Positions 1 to 7,366 of a stretch of 16,900 nt of DNA are shown one piece after another (position 1 is the stretch's first letter; every line of letters starts with the position of its first letter). The position numbers and the translations under genes are program-made. A model generated the notes under the pieces. It had not been told where the DNA came from and did not search any database. It saw only the letters and a list, made by a program, of their open reading frames with translations. Origin of the DNA: Pseudorhodobacter sp. (lineage in GTDB: Bacteria; Pseudomonadota; Alphaproteobacteria; Rhodobacterales; Rhodobacteraceae). The stretch is taken from NCBI GenBank assembly GCA_014378345.1, contig JACMNW010000288.1:1-16900 (forward strand). The letters are read 5' to 3'.

Positions 1-275
1 AATGTTTTCTTGGTTTCCAGCCGGATAGCGTCAATTTCAGCGGGGTCAAGCAGTAGGTATTCATCCTCGGCCACTTCGAACCCGCTTAGAATATCAGTGG
101 TTTTGATAGCCCCAACCCCTTCAGCCGTTTTCGAATATCGAACCGGCTGTTTGGAAGGGCCGTGTATCTGCCGGAAATGGATACGGGCGCCAGTTTTTAC
201 GGCGCTATGAATTTCAACTGAAATCGCCACCAATGACAGCCGAAGTTGACCTTTCCAGATTGCACGCGAAGCCAT
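1..275 (-). CDS. ku: Ku protein, N-terminal part (cut by the window edge)
   Basis: Reading the minus strand from the ATG at 275 gives 91 open codons to the window edge. They begin MASRAIWKGQLRLSLVAISV and include HFRQIHG, PVRYSKT, GVGAIKTTDILSGFE and LLDPAEIDAI. This is the typical start of bacterial Ku, the ring-shaped DNA-end binding protein that recruits the ligase LigD in non-homologous end joining. An AGGGAAAG stretch about 7-8 nt upstream of the ATG (roughly 283-290) serves as ribosome binding site and supports this start. The C-terminal two thirds, including the ligase-recruiting tail, lie outside the window. ligD often neighbours ku and could be there too, but that cannot be seen. The gene is divergent from the glycosyltransferase operon and shows no functional link to it. 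Confidence 0.9.
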   Translation of the reverse strand, partial: MASRAIWKGQLRLSLVAISVEIHSAVKTGARIHFRQIHGPSKQPVRYSKTAEGVGAIKTTDILSGFEVAEDEYLLLDPAEIDAIRLETKKT

Positions 276-368
276 AAGCACTTTCCCTTTTTTCAAAAGA
301 TAAAACGCGATTGTGGGGAAACGGTTCCGTAGCGGAAGGACGATCAGAAAAGCAGAACTGAAGCGCTT

Positions 369-384
369 ATGAACAATCGTTCAT
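369..384. promoter_or_regulatory. Operator-like palindrome
   Basis: ATGAAC-AATC-GTTCAT is a perfect 6-bp inverted repeat around a 4-nt centre. Spacing and sequence resemble sites bound by TetR-type dimeric repressors. It lies between the divergent ku and glycosyltransferase genes, 94 bp upstream of the ku start and 290 bp upstream of the operon start. No regulator gene is in the window, so binding is inference only. Confidence 0.35.
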
Positions 385-388
385 CAAA

Positions 389-425
389 AGGCGTATCGGT
401 CAGGCCAAAACCAACCGATACGCCT
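389..425. repeat. 12-bp inverted repeat (hairpin)
   Basis: The arm AGGCGTATCGGT (389-400) is matched by its exact reverse complement at 414-425, with a 13-nt loop between. Read on the minus strand the stem runs into TTTT, like a weak intrinsic terminator pointing towards ku. Read on the plus strand there is no T run. It could stop leftward transcription upstream of ku or be a protein-binding site. A 12-bp perfect arm in 400 bp is unlikely to be chance. Confidence 0.5.
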
Positions 426-661
426 CTCAGATCAAATCCACGCTCCCGTTGGGGGGAAATCGGGGAGCGCGGAGAGCGGCCGTGGGGGGGCAGCCGCAAG
501 GAAGACCAAACCAGTTTCTGCAATTCCCTGCAAAAACACCAGCAGCGGTTTGGCGTCCTATCCAAGCACAACACTGTTCTTGGGTGAAAGTTCCCGCCTT
601 AATCATGTCGCCGGAACAAAGTGACGGACCGCATGTTGTGACCCCGACAGAACACCTGCGC

Positions 662-667
662 AGGGAG
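662..667 (+). promoter_or_regulatory. Ribosome binding site deciding the start at 674
   Basis: AGGGAG sits 6 nt upstream of the ATG at 674. The upstream in-frame TTG at 449 has no such site. This fixes the start of the first glycosyltransferase at 674. Confidence 0.75.
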
Positions 668-673
668 CATACC

Positions 674-1834
674 ATGAACACGCAATTTCCTTTTTTCAAT
701 CCGACCAGCGTTCCATCATTAAATTCTGCGCCAGTGATGCCCGCCGCGTTGCTGTGTTTTTCGCACCTGAGATGGGACTTTGTTTTTCAGCGCCCGCAGC
801 ATTTGTTGGGTCACGCGGCGGGTTCTTACCGCGTTTTTTATATCGAAGAACCGGATTTTGCGCCGGCCTCACCGCATTTCAGAATGAAGGTCGCACCATC
901 GGGGGTGACCGTGCTGACCCCGGTGTTTGACCACCACACCGACCACGCGCGCGAAATGCGCAGCTTGGTGCAAGGCCTGCAATCGTCTTTGGGCGGATGC
1001 CGCCAGGTGCATTGGTTCTACACCCCGATGGCGATGCGGTTTGCCGGGGACCTTGATTGCGACCTGCGCGTCTATGACTGCATGGACGAACTGACAGCTT
1101 TTCGGTTTGCACCCAGTGAAATGGCTGTGTTGGAAGACGAATTGCTTGCTTCGGCGCAGTTGGTGTTTACCGGCGGGCAAAGCCTGTTTGCAGCAAAGCG
1201 GCAGCGCCACCAAGATGTGCATCTGTTTGCCAGCAGTGTGGATGTGGCGCATTTTGGCCGTGCGCGTGCCGCCTTGCCCAACCCCGCAGATCAGGCCGCA
1301 ATTCCATTCCCACGTATCGGTTATTTTGGCGTCATTGACGAACGGATGGACTTGGCGATGGTGGACCAGGCTGCGTGCGAACTGCCTGATGTGCAGTTTG
1401 TCATGGTGGGACCGGTTACCAAGATAGAGCCGCAAGACCTGCCACGCAGACAAAACCTGCACTGGTTGGGGCGCAAGGATTATCAGGAACTGCCCGCCTA
1501 TATTGCCAACTGGCAGGCCGCATGGATGCCATTTGCGCTAAACGACTCCACCCGTTTTATCAGCCCGACCAAAACGCCCGAGTTTCTGGCAGCAGGTCGG
1601 CAAGTAACAGCAACGGCGATTACTGATGTGGTCAGCCCGTATGGCAAACAAAATCTGGTGCGGATTGCGGATATTACGACCATTGGTGCGGCGCTGCGCG
1701 ACAGCTTGTTGCCGCCCACGCCGGATTGGCAGCGATCTGTCGATCGGTGTCTGGCGGCAATGTCCTGGCAAGATACCTGGGCCGGAATGCAGTCTTTGAT
1801 GACGTCGCGCGCCCATGTGATGGAAGGTGTTTGA
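674..1834 (+). CDS. Glycosyltransferase, GT-B fold (GT1/GT4-like), first gene of the galactofuranose operon
   Basis: A 386-residue cytoplasmic or membrane-associated sugar transferase. The N-terminal half carries the signature SHLRWDFVFQRPQHL (residues 30-44) followed by RVFYIEEP. This pattern is typical of glycosyltransferases encoded beside UDP-galactopyranose mutase. The C-terminal half has RIGYFGVIDERMD, then STRFISPTKTPEFLAAG (about 292-308), the donor-binding region of GT-B enzymes; its Glu303 is a candidate nucleotide-sugar ligand. The start at 674 is chosen for the strong AGGGAG site and because the frame upstream has no family-like sequence. It is the first gene of a five-gene operon, with only 2 nt before glf. 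Donor and acceptor cannot be read from sequence. A galactofuranosyl or related transfer is inferred from its neighbour. Confidence 0.85.
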   Translation: MNTQFPFFNPTSVPSLNSAPVMPAALLCFSHLRWDFVFQRPQHLLGHAAGSYRVFYIEEPDFAPASPHFRMKVAPSGVTVLTPVFDHHTDHAREMRSLVQGLQSSLGGCRQVHWFYTPMAMRFAGDLDCDLRVYDCMDELTAFRFAPSEMAVLEDELLASAQLVFTGGQSLFAAKRQRHQDVHLFASSVDVAHFGRARAALPNPADQAAIPFPRIGYFGVIDERMDLAMVDQAACELPDVQFVMVGPVTKIEPQDLPRRQNLHWLGRKDYQELPAYIANWQAAWMPFALNDSTRFISPTKTPEFLAAGRQVTATAITDVVSPYGKQNLVRIADITTIGAALRDSLLPPTPDWQRSVDRCLAAMSWQDTWAGMQSLMTSRAHVMEGV

Positions 1835-1836
1835 TC

Positions 1837-2961
1837 ATGCATGATTGGCTGATCGTGGGTGCCGGTTTTGCCGGCAGTGTATTGGCAGAACGCATTGCAA
1901 CCCAGCGGGGTGAAACCGTTATTGTGATCGACAAGCGCGATCATATCGCAGGCAACGCCTGCGACCATTTTGACGAAGCAGGTATTCTTATTCACCGGTA
2001 TGGGCCGCATATTTTTCACACAAACGCGACCTCGGTCGTGCAATATCTTTCACAATTTACATCATGGCGTCCGTACAATCATCGGGTGTTGGCGCGGGTT
2101 GATGGGCAGTTGGTGCCCATTCCCATTAACCTTGATACGGTGAACAGGCTTTATGGCTTGTCACTGGATTCCCAAGGGATGGAGAAATTTCTTGCGGCAA
2201 GACGTGAGGCCGTGGCCGATATTCAAACGTCGGAAGATGTGGTTGTGTCGACTGTCGGGCGCGAGCTATATGAGAAATTCTTTCAAGGCTATACGCGCAA
2301 GCAGTGGGGGCTTGATCCGTCGCAACTGTCGCGCGCGGTGACTGCCCGCATCCCGACCCGCACCGACAGAGATGATCGTTATTTCACGGACGAATTTCAG
2401 CATATGCCCGCTGATGGCTACACCGCCATGTTCGCCAACATGCTGGATCATCCGAATATTGATATTGAATTGGGCACATCGTGGAATCCGCAGCGCGACC
2501 AAGCGCGCGCGCGGCGCATTGTCTTTACCGGGCCGATTGACGAATTTTTCGACTATCGCTTTGGCAGGCTGCCCTACAGATCTTTGCGCTTTGTGCATGA
2601 AACCAAAGACATCGAGTGGGCGCAATCCGTAGCTGTGGTGAACTATCCGCAGACCGAGGCCTACACTCGGGTGACGGAATACAAGCACCTGACGGGGCAG
2701 GTTCACCCTAAAACCAGCCTGACCTATGAATACCCGACCGATGACGGTGATCCCTACTACCCCATTCCGCGCCCTGAAAATCAGGAGCTTTACCGCATGT
2801 ACCGCGCTGCGGCGGAACGTCTGCCCGATGTTTGGTTCGTGGGTCGGTTGGGCGCGTATCAATATCTGAATATGGATCAGGTGGTCGCGCAATCGCTTGC
2901 CACCTTTGAACGAATGAACGCACAACGAGCACCGACGGCGTTTGCCCGCGCGGCGCAATGA
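1837..2961 (+). CDS. glf: UDP-galactopyranose mutase
   Basis: A full-length 374-residue flavoenzyme that interconverts UDP-galactopyranose and UDP-galactofuranose, using reduced FAD as a covalent catalyst. Visible family marks in order are the FAD dinucleotide motif GAGFAG (residues 8-13), YGPHIFHT (55-62), GYTRKQWG (151-158), DDRYFTDEFQ, TGPIDEFFDYRFG, RVTEYKHLTG, EYP followed by YYPIP, and the C-terminal GRLGAYQYLNMDQ (about 336-348). The ATG at 1837 places the dinucleotide motif at the usual distance from the N-terminus. A longer reading from 1726 would overlap the previous gene and adds nothing family-like. The stop overlaps the next start as ATGA. Its substrate can come from galE at 9775-10758. 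It is the firmest functional anchor of the cluster and marks the product as containing galactofuranose. Confidence 0.95.
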   Translation: MHDWLIVGAGFAGSVLAERIATQRGETVIVIDKRDHIAGNACDHFDEAGILIHRYGPHIFHTNATSVVQYLSQFTSWRPYNHRVLARVDGQLVPIPINLDTVNRLYGLSLDSQGMEKFLAARREAVADIQTSEDVVVSTVGRELYEKFFQGYTRKQWGLDPSQLSRAVTARIPTRTDRDDRYFTDEFQHMPADGYTAMFANMLDHPNIDIELGTSWNPQRDQARARRIVFTGPIDEFFDYRFGRLPYRSLRFVHETKDIEWAQSVAVVNYPQTEAYTRVTEYKHLTGQVHPKTSLTYEYPTDDGDPYYPIPRPENQELYRMYRAAAERLPDVWFVGRLGAYQYLNMDQVVAQSLATFERMNAQRAPTAFARAAQ

Positions 2962-4109
2962 CGGGGGCACCAGCAACCATGCGCCGCATCGTCGTGATAT
3001 CAGATTTTTGCACCCAAGTGCCACCGCTTGCCCCGAAGCTGCGGTTTTTCGACACCGTTCCGCCGACACCGATTGATAAAAACATCGCAGTGACGGGCGG
3101 TTATCTGGAGAGGTTGCCACTGGCTGTGGTCAAATCCGGGTTGGTTGATGCCGCTGAAATCTGGAGCTTCAATGGAACTGACGTGGACCCCGTTGGGCTA
3201 ACCTTATCACCGCATGGGCCGGGGTTGCGCCGATTCCGGGCAGATGGTCACATTGCACCCTATGGGTCAGCCGATATGCTGGTTCATATTGCAACCGTTG
3301 GCCAACCCGATATTTTGTGCATTTGGGGGCTTGGCGTCACCGAAGCAGTGCTAGCCGCATGCCCAGACAGCTTCATCGTTTATAATTCGCTGGATGTTGA
3401 GGCACTGCGCATACCCCCCGACATCAGCAGGCATATCGACATTTTCCTGACCGGTTCAGACCGTCAGACAGCATCGGTGCTGGCGCGTCACCCAAACGCC
3501 ATCATTGGAAAGCTTCCCGTTGGCCCGGACTTTGCCTCAGCCGAAACTTTCTACCCAACCGACACGCAGAAAGACTTTGATTTGATTTATGTAGCCGCCG
3601 CTCAACCTTACAAACGGCACGATATCTTGTTCGATGCCCTGGGGGACTTGCCACGCACCATCCGGGCGCTGTGCGTGTTTGGATACGGCGAAAACGGCGA
3701 TCATTTGCGCGCGCAAGCGGTGAAAATGGGGTTAAATATCACGTTTGTCGGCCCGCCCGGTGTGCCTTACAGCGATGTAAACAAACTGATGAACCGCGCC
3801 CGTATCGGGCTTGTCTGTGGTGCCAATGATGGTGCACCAGCAATTTTGACAGAATATATGCTGGCGGGTCTGCCGGTACTGGCCAATGCCGATCTTGCCT
3901 GCGGCCTGCAATATATTCGCCCTGACACTGGACGCATCGCTAATGCAGCCGAATTTGCGACTGTGATTGCCGAAATGCTGCGCGACACATCGGTGTTTGC
4001 GCCGCGCGAAGCTGTGCTTCAAAACTGGGTTTGGCAACGGTCCATTCAGCATTTTCTGCCTTTGCTGGAGGCGGCTAAAATCAGGCATCGCCAACGGTGT
4101 TCCGCATGA
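2958..4109 (+). CDS. Glycosyltransferase, GT-B fold (GT4-like)
   Basis: A 383-residue protein with a divergent N-terminal domain (starting near MRRIVVISDFCTQVPPLAPK) and a clear GT-B C-terminal domain. That domain has DLIYVAAAQPYKRHDILFDAL, a usual first strand and loop of the donor domain, then DGAPAILTE followed by YMLAGLPVLA. The latter is a D-x7-E variant of the E-x7-E donor motif. The first Met overlaps the glf stop in ATGA, which implies translational coupling; Met8 (2979) is a possible alternative start. Its own stop overlaps the next gene. The acceptor domain is unlike common capsule or LPS transferases I can recall, so the substrate is unknown. Galactofuranose transfer or extension of the same glycan is inferred from context only. 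Confidence 0.8.
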   Translation: MTGAPATMRRIVVISDFCTQVPPLAPKLRFFDTVPPTPIDKNIAVTGGYLERLPLAVVKSGLVDAAEIWSFNGTDVDPVGLTLSPHGPGLRRFRADGHIAPYGSADMLVHIATVGQPDILCIWGLGVTEAVLAACPDSFIVYNSLDVEALRIPPDISRHIDIFLTGSDRQTASVLARHPNAIIGKLPVGPDFASAETFYPTDTQKDFDLIYVAAAQPYKRHDILFDALGDLPRTIRALCVFGYGENGDHLRAQAVKMGLNITFVGPPGVPYSDVNKLMNRARIGLVCGANDGAPAILTEYMLAGLPVLANADLACGLQYIRPDTGRIANAAEFATVIAEMLRDTSVFAPREAVLQNWVWQRSIQHFLPLLEAAKIRHRQRCSA

Positions 4110-7100
4110 TGTTGCAAACCGCTGATCCATTTTCCATCACGACGCCGATATCGGTAATCCTAGCGACCGACAGCGAAGATCCGTCAGGGGTCGGGCATCA
4201 CATGCTGGCGCTTGCGGCCAACCTTGGCCCCAGATTTGCGCCGCAGTTGGTGTTCACTGGTGGGCCGTTGGCAAAGGTGTTTGTCGCAAAAGCCATAGGG
4301 TCCGGCTTACTTGCGGAAGCGGTTTCCCCTGCGGATTTTGCTGACTGGTTGTTGCAGCAACCCGGCCCCCTGCTGCACGTTCATGCGGGTATCGGATGGG
4401 AGGGGCAGGCGCTGGTTGCCGCCGGAAAGCGGGCCGGCATGACCGTGTTGCGCACGGAACATCTGCCCTGGCTTATCAGCGACCCTACGGAACGTCAGAC
4501 CTACGCTGCCATGATGCGTGACGTGGCGCAGATAATTTCCGTATCGCCCGCAGCAGCGCAGGGTTGGCATGCGGCCTTGTCACAGATGCCGCAGCGTGCG
4601 CCTATCACCGCGATACCCAATGGCATCATGCCACCTGAACCCCGCGTGCCAGCAATGAAAATACGGCAGAAACTGGGGATTGCGGCGGATCAACCTTTGT
4701 TCCTGCATGTGGGTCGTTTTACGGCGCAAAAGGCGCAAGGCACGTTGGTTGCGGCCTTTGCCATCGTGCAAAAAAACTATCCCGCGGCAAAGCTGGTCAT
4801 GGTGGGCGACGGCCCGCTGATTGGGGCGGTAAGGCATCAGGTGCAGCAACAGGGTGTGACGGGTATTACCATTCTGCCGTTACACAATGATGTTGCCGGA
4901 TTGATGCGCGCGGCAGATCTTTTTGTGTTGCCATCTTTGTTTGAGGGCTTGCCGCTGGTGGCTCTGGAGGCGATGGCCGCCGGTCTGCCCATCATTGCCA
5001 CGCGGACCGATGGCATCCTCGATGCGTTGGGGGCAGATCATCCGTTTCTGGTGCCCCCGGATGCGCCGGAGGCCTTGGCCGCCTGCATGATCGCCGCCTT
5101 GAAAGATGAGGACGCTGCCCGCATTGCGGCGGACCGGCAACTGCGCAGGTATCGCCAATCATTCACTGCCCCCATCATGGCACGCGCTACTGAAACCGTT
5201 TATCACCGCGCCCTAGTTGACCGACGGGCCAAGCAAAGGAAACCCGTCATGCAGGGCCTGACACGCATCGGTTTTATCGGGGCGGGGGGCATTGCACAGC
5301 GCCATCTTGAGGTACTGTCCGGCTTTTCGGACGTGGTGATTTCCGCCATCGCCGACCCGGACACACATCGTGCAGGCGCACTGGCGGCAACCTGTGGCGC
5401 GCGCGTGCACGACAGTGTTGAGGCGATGCTGAATGATGTGGCGCTGGATGCCGTTTTCATCTGTGTGCCACCTTTCGCGCATGGAGCAACCGAACGCGCG
5501 GTTTTGGCCGCTGGGTTGCCGTTTTTCGTGGAAAAGCCGCTATCGGCGGATTTTGAAACTGCTGAGGCTATTGCCGAAATGGTGAAGGCATCGGGGGTGA
5601 TCACCGCCGTCGGGTATCACTGGCGCTATCTGGACACGCTTGATGCTGCTCGAAGCGCGCTTGGCACGAATGTGCCGCAACTGATGCAAGGGGTCTGGCT
5701 GGATCAGACCCCGCCCCCCGGCTGGTGGGGGCAGCAATCGCAGTCGGGTGGCCAGATGGTTGAACAGGTCACGCATCTGGTAGATAGCCTTCGTGTACTC
5801 GCCGGGGGGGTAACGGCGGTGTATGCGCAGGGCAGTCATCTGCCGCGCAACTCGCACCCCGATCTGAATGTGCCGACAGCCAGTTGTGCAACCCTGACCT
5901 TTGCATCAGGCGCGGTGGCGACACTGGCATCAACCTGCCTTTTGAACTGGAGCCACCGTATCGGGCTTCAGATCTTTGCCAACGGGTTGGCGATTGAAAT
6001 GTCTGATCAGGAGGTGATGATTGACACTGGCAACGGCCGCCACCCCCAAGCATCCAGCGGCGATCCGGTCTGGCGGGAGGACCGCGATTTTATTGATGCA
6101 GTGCGTGGCAAGCAAAACCTGATCCGCACAAACTATGCCGAAGCACTGGAAACCCACCGGGTGGCAATCGCCATCACCCGGTCGATGGAAACGGGCAAGG
6201 TGCAGCGGCTGATACCGGCTTTGCCGCAACCGCTGCCGCCGACAGGACAGTTGCGCACGCAAACCGCGCATCCGCACCGGCACCGCGAGGTGCGGTCGCT
6301 TGGTGTGGACGCGCCGTTCCGGGCAGGGATATACGGCTATGACGAAGCACCGGCAGAGGCAGGGCAAGTGCGCCTTGATCTGTGCTATACCGGATTATCG
6401 GCGGGAACCGAGCTTACATTTCTGAAAGGCACAAACCCCTATCTTGCGGCATCGTGGGATGCGGATGCTTCTATGTTTCGTGCAGATCGCCCTGCAGTGA
6501 ATTATCCCGTGCGTTTCATGGGGTATATGGAGGTGGCCCGCATCAGCGACAGCAAGGCCGACGGATTTGCGGTGGGTGACATTGTCGCGGCCACCTTCGG
6601 CCATAAAACAGGGCACATCGCAAACCCAGCGCAAGATTTTCTGATGCCAATGCCCGGTGACATTGACCCGGTACTGGGGATTTTTGTGGCTCAGATGGGG
6701 CCGATTGCGGTGAACGGCATTCTGCACGCCGATGCGCTTGCGCACCCGACCGGGAACGCGCCGTTTGGGGCGGGTGTGCGCGGGCGGCGGGTGGTCGTTT
6801 GGGGAGGCGGCACGGTTGGGCTTTTTACAGCGCTTTTGGCGCGTGCGGCAGGCGCGGACGGTATCATCGTTGCCGAACCTTCGGCCTTTCGCCGTGACAT
6901 GGCGCGCCGGCTTGGCATCACCGCACTGGACGAAGACGCGGCATTGGCGGAAGCAAAATCCTGGGGCCAGCCCGGCCATCGCGGGGCTGACATCGTGTTT
7001 CAAACGCGCGCACGGTCTGACAGCCTGCACCTCGCCTTGCGCGCGTTGCGGCCTCAAGGCAGCGTCATCGACCTTGCGTTCTATCAAGGCGGTATGTACG

Positions 7101-7366
7101 GCCTGCGGTTAGGAGAGGAATTTCATCATAACGGGCTGCGGCTTATCTGCGCGCAAATCGGCCGTGTGCCGCACGGCTATGAAACCACCTGGACAAGGGT
7201 GCGATTGTCGCAGGAAACCTTGGGTCTTCTTGCGGCGCAAGGCCCGGCCATCCGTGATGCGATGATTACGCATGTAGTGGCGTTTGATAATGCCCCGGCG
7301 TTTTTAGGGCATTTGATCCACGACCGGCCTGAGTTTCTGCAAATCGTATTTGCGTTGAACCCATGA
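4106..7366 (+). CDS. Three-module fusion: GT4 glycosyltransferase + Gfo/Idh/MocA oxidoreductase + MDR dehydrogenase
   Basis: A 1086-residue protein made of three enzymes in a row. Residues about 1-380 are a GT4 glycosyltransferase with GVGHHMLALA, VGRFTAQK, VMVGDGPL and an exact E-x7-E donor motif (Glu280, Glu288). Residues about 382-700 are an NAD(P)-dependent Gfo/Idh/MocA oxidoreductase: GFIGAGG (389-395), VEKPLS with EKP at 476-478, GYHWRY near 503, and EQVTHLVDSLRVL. Residues about 725-1086 are a medium-chain dehydrogenase with GGGTVG (900-905). In this last part the usual catalytic-zinc Cys is replaced in TGLSAGTEL and no structural-zinc Cys cluster is seen, so it is probably zinc-free. 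The ATG at 4106 forms an ATGA overlap; a GTG at 4097 is less likely. No frameshift is seen across the 3.3 kb. Roles in oxidising and reducing a sugar or cyclitol before or after transfer are inferred. Confidence 0.88.
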   Translation: MMLQTADPFSITTPISVILATDSEDPSGVGHHMLALAANLGPRFAPQLVFTGGPLAKVFVAKAIGSGLLAEAVSPADFADWLLQQPGPLLHVHAGIGWEGQALVAAGKRAGMTVLRTEHLPWLISDPTERQTYAAMMRDVAQIISVSPAAAQGWHAALSQMPQRAPITAIPNGIMPPEPRVPAMKIRQKLGIAADQPLFLHVGRFTAQKAQGTLVAAFAIVQKNYPAAKLVMVGDGPLIGAVRHQVQQQGVTGITILPLHNDVAGLMRAADLFVLPSLFEGLPLVALEAMAAGLPIIATRTDGILDALGADHPFLVPPDAPEALAACMIAALKDEDAARIAADRQLRRYRQSFTAPIMARATETVYHRALVDRRAKQRKPVMQGLTRIGFIGAGGIAQRHLEVLSGFSDVVISAIADPDTHRAGALAATCGARVHDSVEAMLNDVALDAVFICVPPFAHGATERAVLAAGLPFFVEKPLSADFETAEAIAEMVKASGVITAVGYHWRYLDTLDAARSALGTNVPQLMQGVWLDQTPPPGWWGQQSQSGGQMVEQVTHLVDSLRVLAGGVTAVYAQGSHLPRNSHPDLNVPTASCATLTFASGAVATLASTCLLNWSHRIGLQIFANGLAIEMSDQEVMIDTGNGRHPQASSGDPVWREDRDFIDAVRGKQNLIRTNYAEALETHRVAIAITRSMETGKVQRLIPALPQPLPPTGQLRTQTAHPHRHREVRSLGVDAPFRAGIYGYDEAPAEAGQVRLDLCYTGLSAGTELTFLKGTNPYLAASWDADASMFRADRPAVNYPVRFMGYMEVARISDSKADGFAVGDIVAATFGHKTGHIANPAQDFLMPMPGDIDPVLGIFVAQMGPIAVNGILHADALAHPTGNAPFGAGVRGRRVVVWGGGTVGLFTALLARAAGADGIIVAEPSAFRRDMARRLGITALDEDAALAEAKSWGQPGHRGADIVFQTRARSDSLHLALRALRPQGSVIDLAFYQGGMYGLRLGEEFHHNGLRLICAQIGRVPHGYETTWTRVRLSQETLGLLAAQGPAIRDAMITHVVAFDNAPAFLGHLIHDRPEFLQIVFALNP
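5235..5251 (+). promoter_or_regulatory. Internal ribosome binding site and ATG inside the fusion gene
   Basis: AAAGGA (5235-5240) stands 8 nt before an in-frame ATG at 5249. This is exactly where the oxidoreductase module begins (MQGLTRIGFIGAGG). It looks like the start of a formerly separate gene now joined in frame to the transferase, and it may still start a separate oxidoreductase-dehydrogenase protein. Confidence 0.5.

Larger units (their letters stand above)
276..673. other. Divergent intergenic region between ku and the glycan operon
   Basis: About 400 bp without a convincing gene. Open frames here on both strands are short and have no recognisable protein pattern. The region must hold the promoters for ku (leftward) and for the glycosyltransferase operon (rightward), but no clear -35/-10 pair stands out. 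It contains two neighbouring inverted repeats (369-384 and 389-425), a 7-bp stem (441-447 with 463-469), and G runs at 451-456, 462-465 and 484-490. The frame of the first glycosyltransferase stays open leftward to a TTG at 449, but that stretch does not look like protein of this family. Confidence 0.6.

Noticed and set aside
10..210. Open frame of 66 codons on the plus strand at the left edge
   Set aside because: It is the shadow of the ku coding sequence on the other strand, whose translation matches the Ku family.
369..587. Possible small gene in the ku/glycan gap
   Set aside because: No recognisable protein pattern, no clear ribosome binding site, and it crosses two inverted repeats and G runs.
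449..673. N-terminal extension of the first glycosyltransferase from a TTG
   Set aside because: No ribosome binding site, G-rich low-quality protein, and a strong site directly before the ATG at 674.
2266..3120. Long antisense frame (284 codons) opposite glf and the next glycosyltransferase
   Set aside because: Codon-bias shadow of well-supported genes; no family features.
6395..7087. Antisense frame (230 codons) opposite the MDR module
   Set aside because: Shadow of the fusion gene, with no family features.
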